Below, one piece after another: positions 49,635 to 57,758 of a stretch of 64,000 bases of DNA. Position 1 is the first letter of the stretch, and each line of letters begins with the position of its first letter. Under the pieces are notes generated by a model that did no database searches, was not told the origin of the DNA, and saw nothing but the letters and a program-made list of their open reading frames with translations. Source of the DNA: Xanthomonas fragariae. Lineage in GTDB: Bacteria > Pseudomonadota > Gammaproteobacteria > Xanthomonadales > Xanthomonadaceae. The stretch is from the NCBI RefSeq assembly GCF_900183975.1, contig NZ_LT853882.1, positions 3,527,501-3,591,500 on the forward strand, given 5' to 3'. Position numbers and translations under genes: made by a program.

Positions 49635-50273
49635 TCAGACCTCGCCTTCTGGCTCCAGCGCCTTGACCAGCACCGCCGCTTGCGTGCGGCTGTAGCAGTC
49701 GAGCTTTTTCAGGATCGCGGTGACGTGGACCTTGACGGTGTTTTCGGCAAGGCCCAGTTCGTGCGCGATCTGCTTGTTGAGCAGGCCATCGGCCAGGCTC
49801 AGCAGCACGCGAAATTGTTGCGGGGTGAGCTGGGCGAGCCTGGCCGCCAGTTGCGCATCGGCCTCCGAGCGCTCGGCGGTCATCGGCGGGAACCAAGTAC
49901 CACCATCCAGCACACTGGCCACCGCGGTGCCGATCGATTCGGCCGGCGTGGATTTGGGAATGAAGCCGGCCGCGCCGAACTGCTGCGCACGACGGATCAC
50001 GCGTGGGTGATCGTTGGAGGAGATCACCACCACCGGAATGTCCGGGTGCTCGCCACGCACATGCAGCAGCGCCGAGAAGCCGCGTGCACCCGGCATGGCC
50101 AGATCCAGCAGCACCAGCTCGGCCTGGGGATGCGACCGCAGCATCGCGCTCAACGTGGCGGCGCTGGAAGCCTCAACCACATTGGCCTGCGGAAGGGTGT
50201 GCTGCAGCACGTGGATCACGGCGGCACGGAACAGCGGGTGGTCGTCGGCGACGAGAATGGTGAGAGCGGCCAT
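49635..50273 (-). CDS. NarL/FixJ-family response regulator (LuxR-type HTH)
   Basis: The 212-residue protein has an N-terminal receiver (ILVADDHPLFRAAVIHVLQH; phospho-Asp in VLLDLAMPGARGF; Lys in GFIPKSTP) and a C-terminal LuxR helix-turn-helix (LTPQQFRVLLSLADGLLNKQ, LGLAENTVKVHVTAIL). It may pair with the hybrid kinase at 41890-44565, which lies on the far side of the disrupted lipoprotein gene (inference from position). The start was put at ATG 50273 (MAALTILVADD). Confidence 0.92.
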   Translation of the reverse strand: MAALTILVADDHPLFRAAVIHVLQHTLPQANVVEASSAATLSAMLRSHPQAELVLLDLAMPGARGFSALLHVRGEHPDIPVVVISSNDHPRVIRRAQQFGAAGFIPKSTPAESIGTAVASVLDGGTWFPPMTAERSEADAQLAARLAQLTPQQFRVLLSLADGLLNKQIAHELGLAENTVKVHVTAILKKLDCYSRTQAAVLVKALEPEGEV

Positions 50274-50447
50274 GCGCCAAGTCTGGCACATGGCTGTGTC
50301 GGTTTATCGCATCCATGTGCGACTAGATGACGCCAAGCAGCAGGTGCTGCATGGGCGCGCCGGATGCTGGCGCGTTTGGGAAGACCGCCGACCTGCGCAC
50401 CGTCGGGACCCGCTGGCGGAATTGCAGACCCATCGCCGCAAGGCCTA

Positions 50448-50505
50448 ACTTGCGCGAGGGCGAAGCTGGCATGGCGATCAAGCACTTGTGCCGGCGGCTG
50501 TGTGT
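50448..50505 (+). mobile_element. Relic of IS407-type orfA
   Basis: The sequence encodes LREGEAGMAIKHLCRRLC, a degraded match to LREAEAGVAIKDLCRRHG of the intact orfA at 45615-45878. Nothing else of the element remains next to it. Confidence 0.6.
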
Positions 50506-50559
50506 GCCACCTTCACTCGCACGCTGGTTTTGAGTGTTAGCAACGTTGCTCTCGGCGAC

Positions 50560-50740
50560 ACACACACCGTTGTTGCCTATGGCTTGAGCCGTCGAGAATT
50601 TAACGGCAATGAAAAATCTGGCCTCGCAGGACTCAAGTCATTTGCGTTTGTACGCACCGCTGTCGCCCACATCGGCGCGTGAAACGCGCATTCCCTGCCT
50701 GATCGCTCAACGTCACCAAACATCAGCTGCACGATGTCTC
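50560..50740 (-). mobile_element. Relic of an IS5-family transposase
   Basis: The plus-strand sequence at 50572-50676 aligns with the internal part of the transposase gene at about 1632-1745 (shared words GGCTTGA, GGCAATGAAAAA, TTTGCGTTTGT). At 50705-50735 CAACGTCACCAAACATCAGCTGCA matches the reverse of its first codons (QLTFGD). The two pieces are joined by a deletion. Confidence 0.6.
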
Positions 50741-50793
50741 TTCACTCTGAGTCGATCGTGTCGCGTATCTGCGGGGCGTCGTTTGAAAGTCCG

Positions 50794-51843
50794 CTAACGC
50801 GGCGGCTGCGTACTCGCCCGCCAGGCTTCCAGAAACTGGCGGCGCTTGAGTTTGTCCAGATACACCAGCAGGCCGGGGCCGAGTGGAATCGGGCGGAACG
50901 GTGGCTGCGCCGAGTCGCCACGTCCACCGGCGGCTGGCAGGATCGGCATCAGCCGCGCCTCGCGCGAGAGCACCTGCTGGCCGCGTGGCGACAGCAGATA
51001 GTCGAGAAATCTGCGTGCTTCGGGCGCATGTGGCGCAGTCTTGGGGATCACCGCAGTACGCAGCGCCACCAGCGTGTAGTCCTGCGGCTGCACGATACCC
51101 AGCGCTGCGCCAGCATCGATGCGCGCCTGCGCATACGAGCCGAGCACGTTGTAGGCCAACAACAGCTCGCCGCGGCTGACGCGGTCGAGCAAGGTGCCGG
51201 TACGCTCTTCCAGTGCGACGTGGTTTGCCCCCAACGCAGCCAGCAGCGCGCCGGCGATGCTGCCCACCTGCCCGTCCTGGGTGGCGAACAGATAGCCCAC
51301 TCCGCTGCGTTCGACGTCGTAGGTGCCCACTCGCCCGCGCAACGGTGCGTCGGGCGCGCGCAACAAGGCCAGCAATTGGCGACGCGTGCGTGGCACGCGT
51401 GCGGCATCCAACTTGCGCGTGTTGTAGACGATGGCCACCGGCTCGTAGCTGATGCCGAACACTTCGTGCCGCCATTGCGCCCAGGCAGGCAGCGCTTCGG
51501 TCTGTGCCGAGCGATGCGCGAGCGCGTAACCGTCATTCACCAGTTTGGTCTGCAGATCCATACCGGCGCTGATAAACATGTCCGCAGCATGCGTGCCTGC
51601 GCCTGGATGCAGATAGTGGTCATAAATGTCCCAGGCGATCACGTCTTCGTAAATCACCTCGGTACCCGGATGCAGGCGCTGGTAGTCCTGGATGACCGCA
51701 CCGAACACTTCCAGATCGGTAGAGCCTTGCACGCGCAATTGCGCCCGCAGCGGGCCCTGCGCGGGAAAGCGCCGCACATTGCCGGGTGCGGCGTGAACAA
51801 CGCTGTGGGCCAGTAGCAAGAGCATCGCGCACACCAGACGCAT
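50794..51843 (-). CDS. Periplasmic substrate-binding protein (AfuA/iron-type ABC family)
   Basis: The 349-residue protein has a signal peptide (LVCAMLLLLAHSVVHAAPG) and a type 2 periplasmic binding fold (LRVQGSTDLEVFGAVIQDYQ, FGISYEPVAIVYNTRKLD, LLAYNVLGSYA). Membrane and ATPase components are not nearby. Its start overlaps the TctE stop by one base (TGATG), so it is translated with the TctDE system and may feed it a signal or bind the same substrate. The ligand is not known from sequence. Confidence 0.85.
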   Translation of the reverse strand: MRLVCAMLLLLAHSVVHAAPGNVRRFPAQGPLRAQLRVQGSTDLEVFGAVIQDYQRLHPGTEVIYEDVIAWDIYDHYLHPGAGTHAADMFISAGMDLQTKLVNDGYALAHRSAQTEALPAWAQWRHEVFGISYEPVAIVYNTRKLDAARVPRTRRQLLALLRAPDAPLRGRVGTYDVERSGVGYLFATQDGQVGSIAGALLAALGANHVALEERTGTLLDRVSRGELLLAYNVLGSYAQARIDAGAALGIVQPQDYTLVALRTAVIPKTAPHAPEARRFLDYLLSPRGQQVLSREARLMPILPAAGGRGDSAQPPFRPIPLGPGLLVYLDKLKRRQFLEAWRASTQPPR

Positions 51844-53228
51844 CACGTGGCACCTCCTGGAAAATGCAGCGCGGCGATCAGCCCGCCGCCGATGCGGTTG
51901 GCCAGATCGATGTGCCCCCCATGCGCTTCGACCACGCGCTTGACGATGGCAAGCCCCAGCCCTGCGCCACCGGCCGGAGCATCGGGCCCACGCACGAAGC
52001 GCTCGAACACGCGTTCGGCTTCGGCTGCCGGAATGCCCGGGCCGTGATCGGCGATGGTCAGCACGTGATGGCTCCCATCGCTGGTGAGCGCCACCTGCAG
52101 CGGTGCACCGGCGCTGTATTTGCAGGCGTTGTCGATCAGGTTCTTCAGCGCCTCGCGCAGCAGCAACGCATCGCCGCGCAGCAGCGCCGGTTGCGGGTCG
52201 ATCGCCAGTTGCACGCGTGGCGCGCCATCGCCGCGTGGCAGCGCTTCGTGCAAGGCCTGGTGCAACACCTCGGCAAGATCCACGGTGGCGAAGCGCTGAA
52301 GATTGGCGAGATGGATCACGCTGGCATCGCTGAGCAATTGGTTGAGCAGCCGGCTCATATGGCTGGCGTTGCGCTCGATCGCCACCAGGCTGCGTTGCAT
52401 GTCGCGCGGGTCGTCGTCGTCCATCGCCAGCTGCGCCTGCGCACGCAAGGCCGCCAGCGGCGTGCGCATCTGGTGCGCGGCATCGGCCATAAATGCGCGC
52501 AAGGTATCGTTGCTGGACGACAGCCGCGCCATGAAACGGTTGAGTGCGGTAACCATCAACTGCATTTCCTGCGGTGCCGGCACGCTGAGCGGTTTGAGAT
52601 CAGACGGCTCGCGCCGCGACAGATCGCGCTCGATACGCTGCAATGGACGCAGGGCGCGATACACACCCAGCCACACCAGACCCAGCGCAAGCAGCGACAG
52701 CACGCCGATCGCCACCAACGCATTGAGCACCACATCGCGCGCCACCGCATCGCGCGCACGCCGGGTCTGGCCTACCTGCACCCGCACCTCGCCCTGCCCG
52801 GACGCCGATGCCACCCGGTGCATCACCACCGCAAAACGCACCGGCTCGCCGCTGTACTGCGCATCGAACAACAACGGGCGCTCATCGCGGAGCGAGCGTG
52901 GTGGCAGCGGCAGATTGTCTTCGCCGGTGATGGTGTGCCCCTGCGCATCGAACACGCGATAGAACACGCGATCCTCCGGTGCCATGCCGAGCAGATCCAG
53001 CGAAGCGTACGGCAGATCCACCTGCCAGTCGCCACCGACCAACGCCACGCTGTCGACGATGGACAGCGCCGAGGACACCAGCAGATGATCGTAGGAGCGA
53101 TTGGCCGCACGCGCGCCGTAATTGCGCGCGGCAAAGAACAGCACCACTGCGCCCAGCAGCGACAAACTGCCCAGATACAGCAGCAAGGTGCGCCGGATCG
53201 ACGGCGCCACCGTCAGCGTCTCAGCCAT
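51843..53228 (-). CDS. tctE: Sensor histidine kinase TctE
   Basis: The 461-residue kinase has an N-terminal membrane span (RRTLLLYLGSLSLLGAVVLF), a 2CSK_N-type periplasmic domain, a second span near residue 170 (VVLNALVAIGVLSLLALGLV), HAMP-like linker, the H-box FMADAAHQMRTPLAALRAQA and the ATPase boxes NLIDNACKYS and GAGLGLAIVKRVV. It overlaps the regulator gene by 8 nt. The TctDE pair controls tricarboxylate uptake in Salmonella and, from memory, citH in Xanthomonas; the CitMHS gene lies divergently here. Confidence 0.9.
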   Translation of the reverse strand: MAETLTVAPSIRRTLLLYLGSLSLLGAVVLFFAARNYGARAANRSYDHLLVSSALSIVDSVALVGGDWQVDLPYASLDLLGMAPEDRVFYRVFDAQGHTITGEDNLPLPPRSLRDERPLLFDAQYSGEPVRFAVVMHRVASASGQGEVRVQVGQTRRARDAVARDVVLNALVAIGVLSLLALGLVWLGVYRALRPLQRIERDLSRREPSDLKPLSVPAPQEMQLMVTALNRFMARLSSSNDTLRAFMADAAHQMRTPLAALRAQAQLAMDDDDPRDMQRSLVAIERNASHMSRLLNQLLSDASVIHLANLQRFATVDLAEVLHQALHEALPRGDGAPRVQLAIDPQPALLRGDALLLREALKNLIDNACKYSAGAPLQVALTSDGSHHVLTIADHGPGIPAAEAERVFERFVRGPDAPAGGAGLGLAIVKRVVEAHGGHIDLANRIGGGLIAALHFPGGAT

Positions 53229-53922
53229 CGACACTTGGCTCCACCGGTGCATGCGGGTCGGCTTCTTCGAGCTTGTAGCCAGCACCGCGTACCGTGACGA
53301 TGCGCAACGGCGCACCTGCCAACTTGCGACGTAGCCGCCCAACATACAGCTCGATGGCATTGGGCCCGGCATCGTCGTCGAAGCCGAACAATCCGTTGCC
53401 GATCTCGTCCTTGCCCACCACGTGACCCAGACGACCGATCAGGATTTCGAACAGCCGATATTCGCGATTGGGCAGTTCGATCGGCGCGCCCTCCAGCATC
53501 AGCGTGTGTGCGGCGTTGTCGAACACGAAGCCACCGATCTGCACCACCTCGCTGGCCTGGCCGCGATTGCGCCGTAGCAGCACGCGGCAACGCGCCTCCA
53601 ACTCGCGAAAGTCGAACGGCTTACCCAGGTAATCGTCCGCACCGACATCCAATGCCTGTACGCGGTCCTCGATACCATCGCGCGCCGTCAGCATCAGCAC
53701 CGGCGTGGTGTCGCCACGCTCGCGCATCCCGGCCAGCACACGCAAGCCATTCAGCTTGGGCAAACCAATATCCAGCACCACCAGATCGAAGCTCTGATAG
53801 CGCAACACGCTCGCCGCCGCCAAGCCATCGGACTGCCAATCCACCGCATGCCCGCTACGGCGCATACGCCGTACGATGGCATCGGCGAGGTCGGCGTTGT
53901 CTTCTACAAGCAGCAGGCGCAT
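53221..53922 (-). CDS. tctD: Response regulator TctD (OmpR family)
   Basis: The 233-residue protein has a receiver (LLLVEDNADLADAIVRRMRR; phospho-Asp in VVLDIGLPKLNGL; Lys in YLGKPFDFREL) and an OmpR winged helix (LPNREYRLFEILIGRLGHVV, IELYVGRLRRKLAGAPLRIV). It is the first gene of the tctD-tctE-binding protein operon and divergent from the porin-citH genes, which it probably activates. Confidence 0.92.
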   Translation of the reverse strand: MRLLLVEDNADLADAIVRRMRRSGHAVDWQSDGLAAASVLRYQSFDLVVLDIGLPKLNGLRVLAGMRERGDTTPVLMLTARDGIEDRVQALDVGADDYLGKPFDFRELEARCRVLLRRNRGQASEVVQIGGFVFDNAAHTLMLEGAPIELPNREYRLFEILIGRLGHVVGKDEIGNGLFGFDDDAGPNAIELYVGRLRRKLAGAPLRIVTVRGAGYKLEEADPHAPVEPSVDG

Positions 53923-53928
53923 GGACGG

Positions 53929-54057
53929 GATCGGGGAGTCGGGATTGGGGATTTGCTACAACGGTTCCTTGCGGCCGGAAGGTAACAGGCCGCGCAAACA
54001 AAAGCTTCTTTATGCGCTTGCGAATCCCCATTTCCAACTCCCCACTCCCTGCCCCAA
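53929..54057. repeat. GGGATTGGGGATT intergenic repeat pair in inverted orientation
   Basis: GTCGGGATTGGGGATTTG at 53938-53955 faces GCGAATCCCCATTTCCAACT from 54021. The two arms could pair across about 65 bp in the tctD-porin divergent region. Similar words recur at 25231, 56800 and 58791, always between genes. Confidence 0.6.
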
Positions 54058-54145
54058 CGACAGGTCCCTGACAGCTTCGCCGGACTAGGCTGCTGCCAAC
54101 GCATCCGCGGCGGCTTTGCGGCGCATCCCTGAACGTGATTCACAC

Positions 54146-55357
54146 ATGCACCTGGGAGGGTCAGTGAGCAAAGATAACTTGCGTCTGCGCGCGTTCACTT
54201 CCTGCGCTGCGATCTGCCTGGCACCTGCGGCGCATGCCGCCCATGACGAGGGTCCGTTCACCGCCGAGGTAGGTGGGCGTGTGCATTGGGACTTCACCAT
54301 GTTCGACAACGACGAACGCGGCACGCCCGAGCGTAACGACACCCAGTTTCGTCGCGTCTGGCTGGAGGTGGCGGGCACGTTCTATGGATTCAATTACAAG
54401 GCCGAAGCGGAATTTGCCGGCCTGCAGTACGAAGCCGGTAGCCGCGGCATCCTTGCGCGCGATGTCTATATCGCCAAGAAGTTTTCCGCCGGTACTCTGA
54501 CCGTGGGCCAGTTCAAGCAATACTTCTCGCTGGACGATCGCACTGGCTCCAACTACGGCCCGTTCCTGGAACGCGGCTACGCAGCGACCACATTGGCGCC
54601 GATCTATCGCAAGGCGATCTCCTGGCAGGCCAATCGCCTCGATGCGACGTGGTCCACTGCGGCCTACAGCCTTGAAAGCATCGACAACTCGTCCACCAAG
54701 GGCGGTGCGCTCGGAACGCGCCTGACCTTCGCGCCGGAGATGGGCCAAGCACGTCTGCGCCATCTGGGCGTGTCGCTGGCGCACGAGCGCTATTCGCATC
54801 CTGGCAGCGGCGACGCAGCCTCATTGCTGATCCGTCCGCGGCCGGAAAACGATCTGGCCAACAACAGCCGCATCACGCTGGCGCGCTTTGCCGATGGCCG
54901 CAATACCGATTTCGACAAATGGTCGTTGGAATATGCCGAAGTGCTCGGCCCGTGGTCGTGGCAGAGCGAATTCAGCGGCGGCCTGCTCGACGACGGTGCG
55001 CAGCAAGCCAAGGTGATGGCGTCGTACGGCCTGGTCAGCTGGTTCGTCACCGGCGAGTCGCGCGGCTACGACCGCAAGACGGGGCGTTTCAGCCGCATCA
55101 AGACGCCTAATTATCCTCGCGGCGCGTTCGAGCTGGCATTGCGCTACGACTACATGTGCGGCGACCAGCATCTGGATGGCCAGCCCAGCTTCATCGACGC
55201 CAGCACGCAGTCGTGGACGCTGGGCGGCAACTGGTATTTCAAGCCGAATCTGCGCGTGATGCTCAATGTGATCGACAGCCGTAACCGCGACCGCATGGTC
55301 GATGCGCTGGTCGATCACACGCTGGCGTTGACCGGCCGATTTCAGTATGACTTCTGA
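54146..55357 (+). CDS. OprP/OprO-type porin of the citrate locus
   Basis: The 403-residue barrel protein has a signal peptide (LRAFTSCAAICLAPAAHA), the OprP-like blocks YGFNYKAEAEFAGLQYEAGS and TLTVGQFKQYFSLDDRTGSN, and a terminal Phe (GRFQYDF). It is about 105 bp upstream of the CitMHS transporter on the same strand and divergent from tctD, so it probably lets citrate cross the outer membrane (inference). The start was put at ATG 54146 just before the signal peptide. Confidence 0.9.
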   Translation: MHLGGSVSKDNLRLRAFTSCAAICLAPAAHAAHDEGPFTAEVGGRVHWDFTMFDNDERGTPERNDTQFRRVWLEVAGTFYGFNYKAEAEFAGLQYEAGSRGILARDVYIAKKFSAGTLTVGQFKQYFSLDDRTGSNYGPFLERGYAATTLAPIYRKAISWQANRLDATWSTAAYSLESIDNSSTKGGALGTRLTFAPEMGQARLRHLGVSLAHERYSHPGSGDAASLLIRPRPENDLANNSRITLARFADGRNTDFDKWSLEYAEVLGPWSWQSEFSGGLLDDGAQQAKVMASYGLVSWFVTGESRGYDRKTGRFSRIKTPNYPRGAFELALRYDYMCGDQHLDGQPSFIDASTQSWTLGGNWYFKPNLRVMLNVIDSRNRDRMVDALVDHTLALTGRFQYDF

Positions 55358-55462
55358 CGCTCTTAGATGACTTTCCACCTGTAATGCGTTACCGCGGCCG
55401 CGCTCATACGCAGCAGCGCGCTCCACCCTCCCCTTGCTGCACGCCTCAAAGGATTTGCCCGC

Positions 55463-56791
55463 ATGCTGACCGCACTCGGTTTCGGAATGGTGATCACCTT
55501 CATGTACCTGATTATGAGCAAGCGGCTGTCGCCGCTGGTGGCTCTGATCACGGTGCCGATCGTGTTCGCGTTGCTGGACGGCTTCGGCACCGGCATCAAC
55601 GAGATGATGCTCGAGGGCATCAAAAAAATCGCGCCGACCGGCGTGATGTTGATGTTCGCCATTCTCTACTTCGGGGTGATGATCGATGCCGGGCTGTTCG
55701 ACCCTTTGGTCGGCCGTATCCTGCGTTTGGTCAAGGGCGACCCGCTGAAGATCATGATGGGCACGGCAATCCTGGCAATGCTGATTTCGCTCGACGGCGA
55801 TGGTTCCACCACCTACATGATCACCGTGTCGGCGATGTTGCCGCTGTATCAGCGCCTGGGCATGAACGCGCTCAACCTTACCTGCGTCACCATCCTGGCC
55901 AGCGGCGTGATGAATCTGACCCCCTGGGGCGGCCCCACCGCACGTGCCGCCACCGCCTTGCATGTAGATCCGGCCGACGTGTTCGTGCCGCTGGTGCCGG
56001 CAATGGCAATGGCGATCGCAGGCATCATCGCGCTGGCGTGGTTGTTGGGCATGCGCGAGCGTCGTCGCATGGGTGTAGTGCGCATGCCCGCCGACGGCAA
56101 CTGGCTGGACATCAGCATTCCCGAAGACAACAACGCACTGCCGCGCGTGGAAGACACCGAGGACATGAAGCGTCCCAAGCTGCTGTGGGTGAATTTGATA
56201 TTGACACTGGCACTGATAGCCGCGTTGGTGGTCGGCGTGATGCCAATGGCGGTGCTGTTCATGATCGGCTTTGCGCTGGCGCTGATGATCAATTACCCCA
56301 ACCTGGCCGAGCAGCGCCGTCGGCTGGTCAGTCACGCTGGCAATGTGTTGTCGGTGGTTTCGCTGATTTTTGCAGCGGGCATCTTCACCGGCATCCTGTC
56401 CGATACCGGCATGGTCGAAGCGATGTCGCGCAGCTTTCTGGCAGTGATCCCCAACAGCTGGGGCCCGTATCTGGCAGTGATCACCGCGATCGTCAGCATG
56501 CCGTTTACGTTCTTCATGTCCAACGATGCGTTCTACTTCGGCGTGCTGCCTATCCTGTCCGAAGCCGCCAGCCACTACGGCATCACCCCGGTGGAGATGG
56601 CCCGCGCCTCGCTCGCCGGCCAACCGGTGCATCTGCTCAGCCCGTTGGTGCCATCGACGTATTTGCTGGTCGGCCTGGCCAAGGTTGACTTCGCCGACCA
56701 TCAACGCTTCACCCTGAAGTGGGCGGTGTTGATTTCGTTGTTGATGCTCGCCGGCGGATTGTTGTTCGGTGTATTTCCTTTGGCGCGTTGA
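55463..56791 (+). CDS. citH: Citrate-metal/H+ symporter (CitMHS family)
   Basis: The 442-residue inner-membrane protein has about 12 membrane spans and the CitMHS signatures (ISLDGDGSTTYMITVSAMLP, GVMNLTPWGGPTARAATAL, FTFFMSNDAFYFGVLPILSE). The family moves citrate complexed with Mg or Ca together with protons. The name citH follows the Xanthomonas gene of this type that is reported to depend on TctDE. It follows a porin and faces tctDE, which supports citrate uptake. Confidence 0.93.
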   Translation: MLTALGFGMVITFMYLIMSKRLSPLVALITVPIVFALLDGFGTGINEMMLEGIKKIAPTGVMLMFAILYFGVMIDAGLFDPLVGRILRLVKGDPLKIMMGTAILAMLISLDGDGSTTYMITVSAMLPLYQRLGMNALNLTCVTILASGVMNLTPWGGPTARAATALHVDPADVFVPLVPAMAMAIAGIIALAWLLGMRERRRMGVVRMPADGNWLDISIPEDNNALPRVEDTEDMKRPKLLWVNLILTLALIAALVVGVMPMAVLFMIGFALALMINYPNLAEQRRRLVSHAGNVLSVVSLIFAAGIFTGILSDTGMVEAMSRSFLAVIPNSWGPYLAVITAIVSMPFTFFMSNDAFYFGVLPILSEAASHYGITPVEMARASLAGQPVHLLSPLVPSTYLLVGLAKVDFADHQRFTLKWAVLISLLMLAGGLLFGVFPLAR

Positions 56792-56799
56792 CCGCACGC

Positions 56800-56880
56800 C
56801 GGGATTGGGGTTTCGCTAAAGCGAAAGCCAACGCCCGCCTTTGCCAATCCCATCCTACTCATTCCCGAATCCCAACTCCG
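56800..56880. repeat. GGGATTGGGG intergenic repeat with TTTCGCTAAAGCGAAA hairpin
   Basis: After the citH stop, CGGGATTGGGG is followed by the hairpin TTTCGC-TAAA-GCGAAA (about 56811-56826). Reverse-complement words follow (CCAATCCCATCC, ATTCCCGAATCCCAACTCC) and run up to the phbB ribosome binding site. This is the same repeat type as at 53929 and 58791. Confidence 0.6.
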
Positions 56881-56894
56881 AAGGAGTTCGAAAC

Positions 56895-57635
56895 ATGACG
56901 CTTCGTATCGCATACGTCACCAGTGGCATGGGCAGTGTTGGTACCGCGATCTGCCAGAAGCTGGCTCGCAGCGGGCATACCGTGATCGCCGGTTGCGGGC
57001 CCAATTCGCCGCGTAAATCCTCGTGGCTGCGCGAGCAGCGCGAGCAAGGTTTCGACTTCGCTGCCTCCGAAGGCAATGCCGCCGATTGGGAGTCAACCGT
57101 GGCCGCGTTCGCCAAGGTCAAGGCCGAAGTGGGCGAGATCGATGTGTTGGTCAACAATGCAGGCGGTAGCCGTGACACCTTGTTCCGGCAGATGACGCGC
57201 GACGACTGGAATGCGGTGATCGCCAGCAACCTGCATTCGTTGTTCAACATCACCAAGCAGGTGGTTGATGGCATGACCTCGCGCGGCTGGGGGCGCATCG
57301 TCAACATCGGCTCGGTCAGCGCACACAAGGGGCAGATCGGGCAAATCAATTTCGCCACCGCCAAGGCAGCGATGCATGGCTTCAGTCGCGCGTTGGCGCA
57401 AGAGGTCGCCTCGCGTGGTGTCACCGTCAACACCATTTCGCCGGGTTACATCGCCAGCGCGTCGATCAGCAGCTTTCCGCCCGACGTGCTCGACCGCTTG
57501 GCCACCTCGGTGCCGGTGCGCCGGCTCGGCAAACCGGTTGAGGTCGCCGGCCTGTGCGCATGGCTGGCATCCGATGAGGCCGCCTATGTGACCGGCGCCG
57601 ACTACGCTGTGAATGGCGGGCTCTACATGGGCTAG
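56895..57635 (+). CDS. phbB: Acetoacetyl-CoA reductase-like SDR (PhbB type) without catalytic Tyr
   Basis: The 246-residue short-chain dehydrogenase matches PhbB/PhaB along its length: cofactor loop TSGMGSVGTAICQKL, NNAG at 87-90, N112, S140 and K157. The position of the catalytic tyrosine of the YxxxK motif holds Phe (INFATAKA, F153; codon TTC), where PhaB has NYSTAKA. Unless another residue takes over, acetoacetyl-CoA reduction should be poor. No phbC synthase is nearby. AAGGAG lies before the ATG at 56895. Confidence 0.85.
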   Translation: MTLRIAYVTSGMGSVGTAICQKLARSGHTVIAGCGPNSPRKSSWLREQREQGFDFAASEGNAADWESTVAAFAKVKAEVGEIDVLVNNAGGSRDTLFRQMTRDDWNAVIASNLHSLFNITKQVVDGMTSRGWGRIVNIGSVSAHKGQIGQINFATAKAAMHGFSRALAQEVASRGVTVNTISPGYIASASISSFPPDVLDRLATSVPVRRLGKPVEVAGLCAWLASDEAAYVTGADYAVNGGLYMG

Positions 57636-57758
57636 ATTGGCTTAATACACATGTGCGTGATTGCGTTTCGCGCACACGTGCAAGCAGACTCCACTGCGCT
57701 GATCGATCCGTCTTTAGTGCGAACTGATTACACTTGGGTTTTTCCGCAGTGCGCTGCC

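Larger units (their letters stand above)
50274..50793. other. Gene-free stretch filled with IS relics
   Basis: Besides the two transposase relics no gene is recognised in these 520 bp. It separates the NarL regulator and the citrate locus and appears to be a former insertion hot spot. Confidence 0.5.

Noticed and set aside
54821..56797. 658-codon His/Gln-rich open frame on the minus strand
   Set aside because: Mirror of the citrate transporter and porin genes; high-GC codon bias leaves the opposite frame open. No domain is visible.
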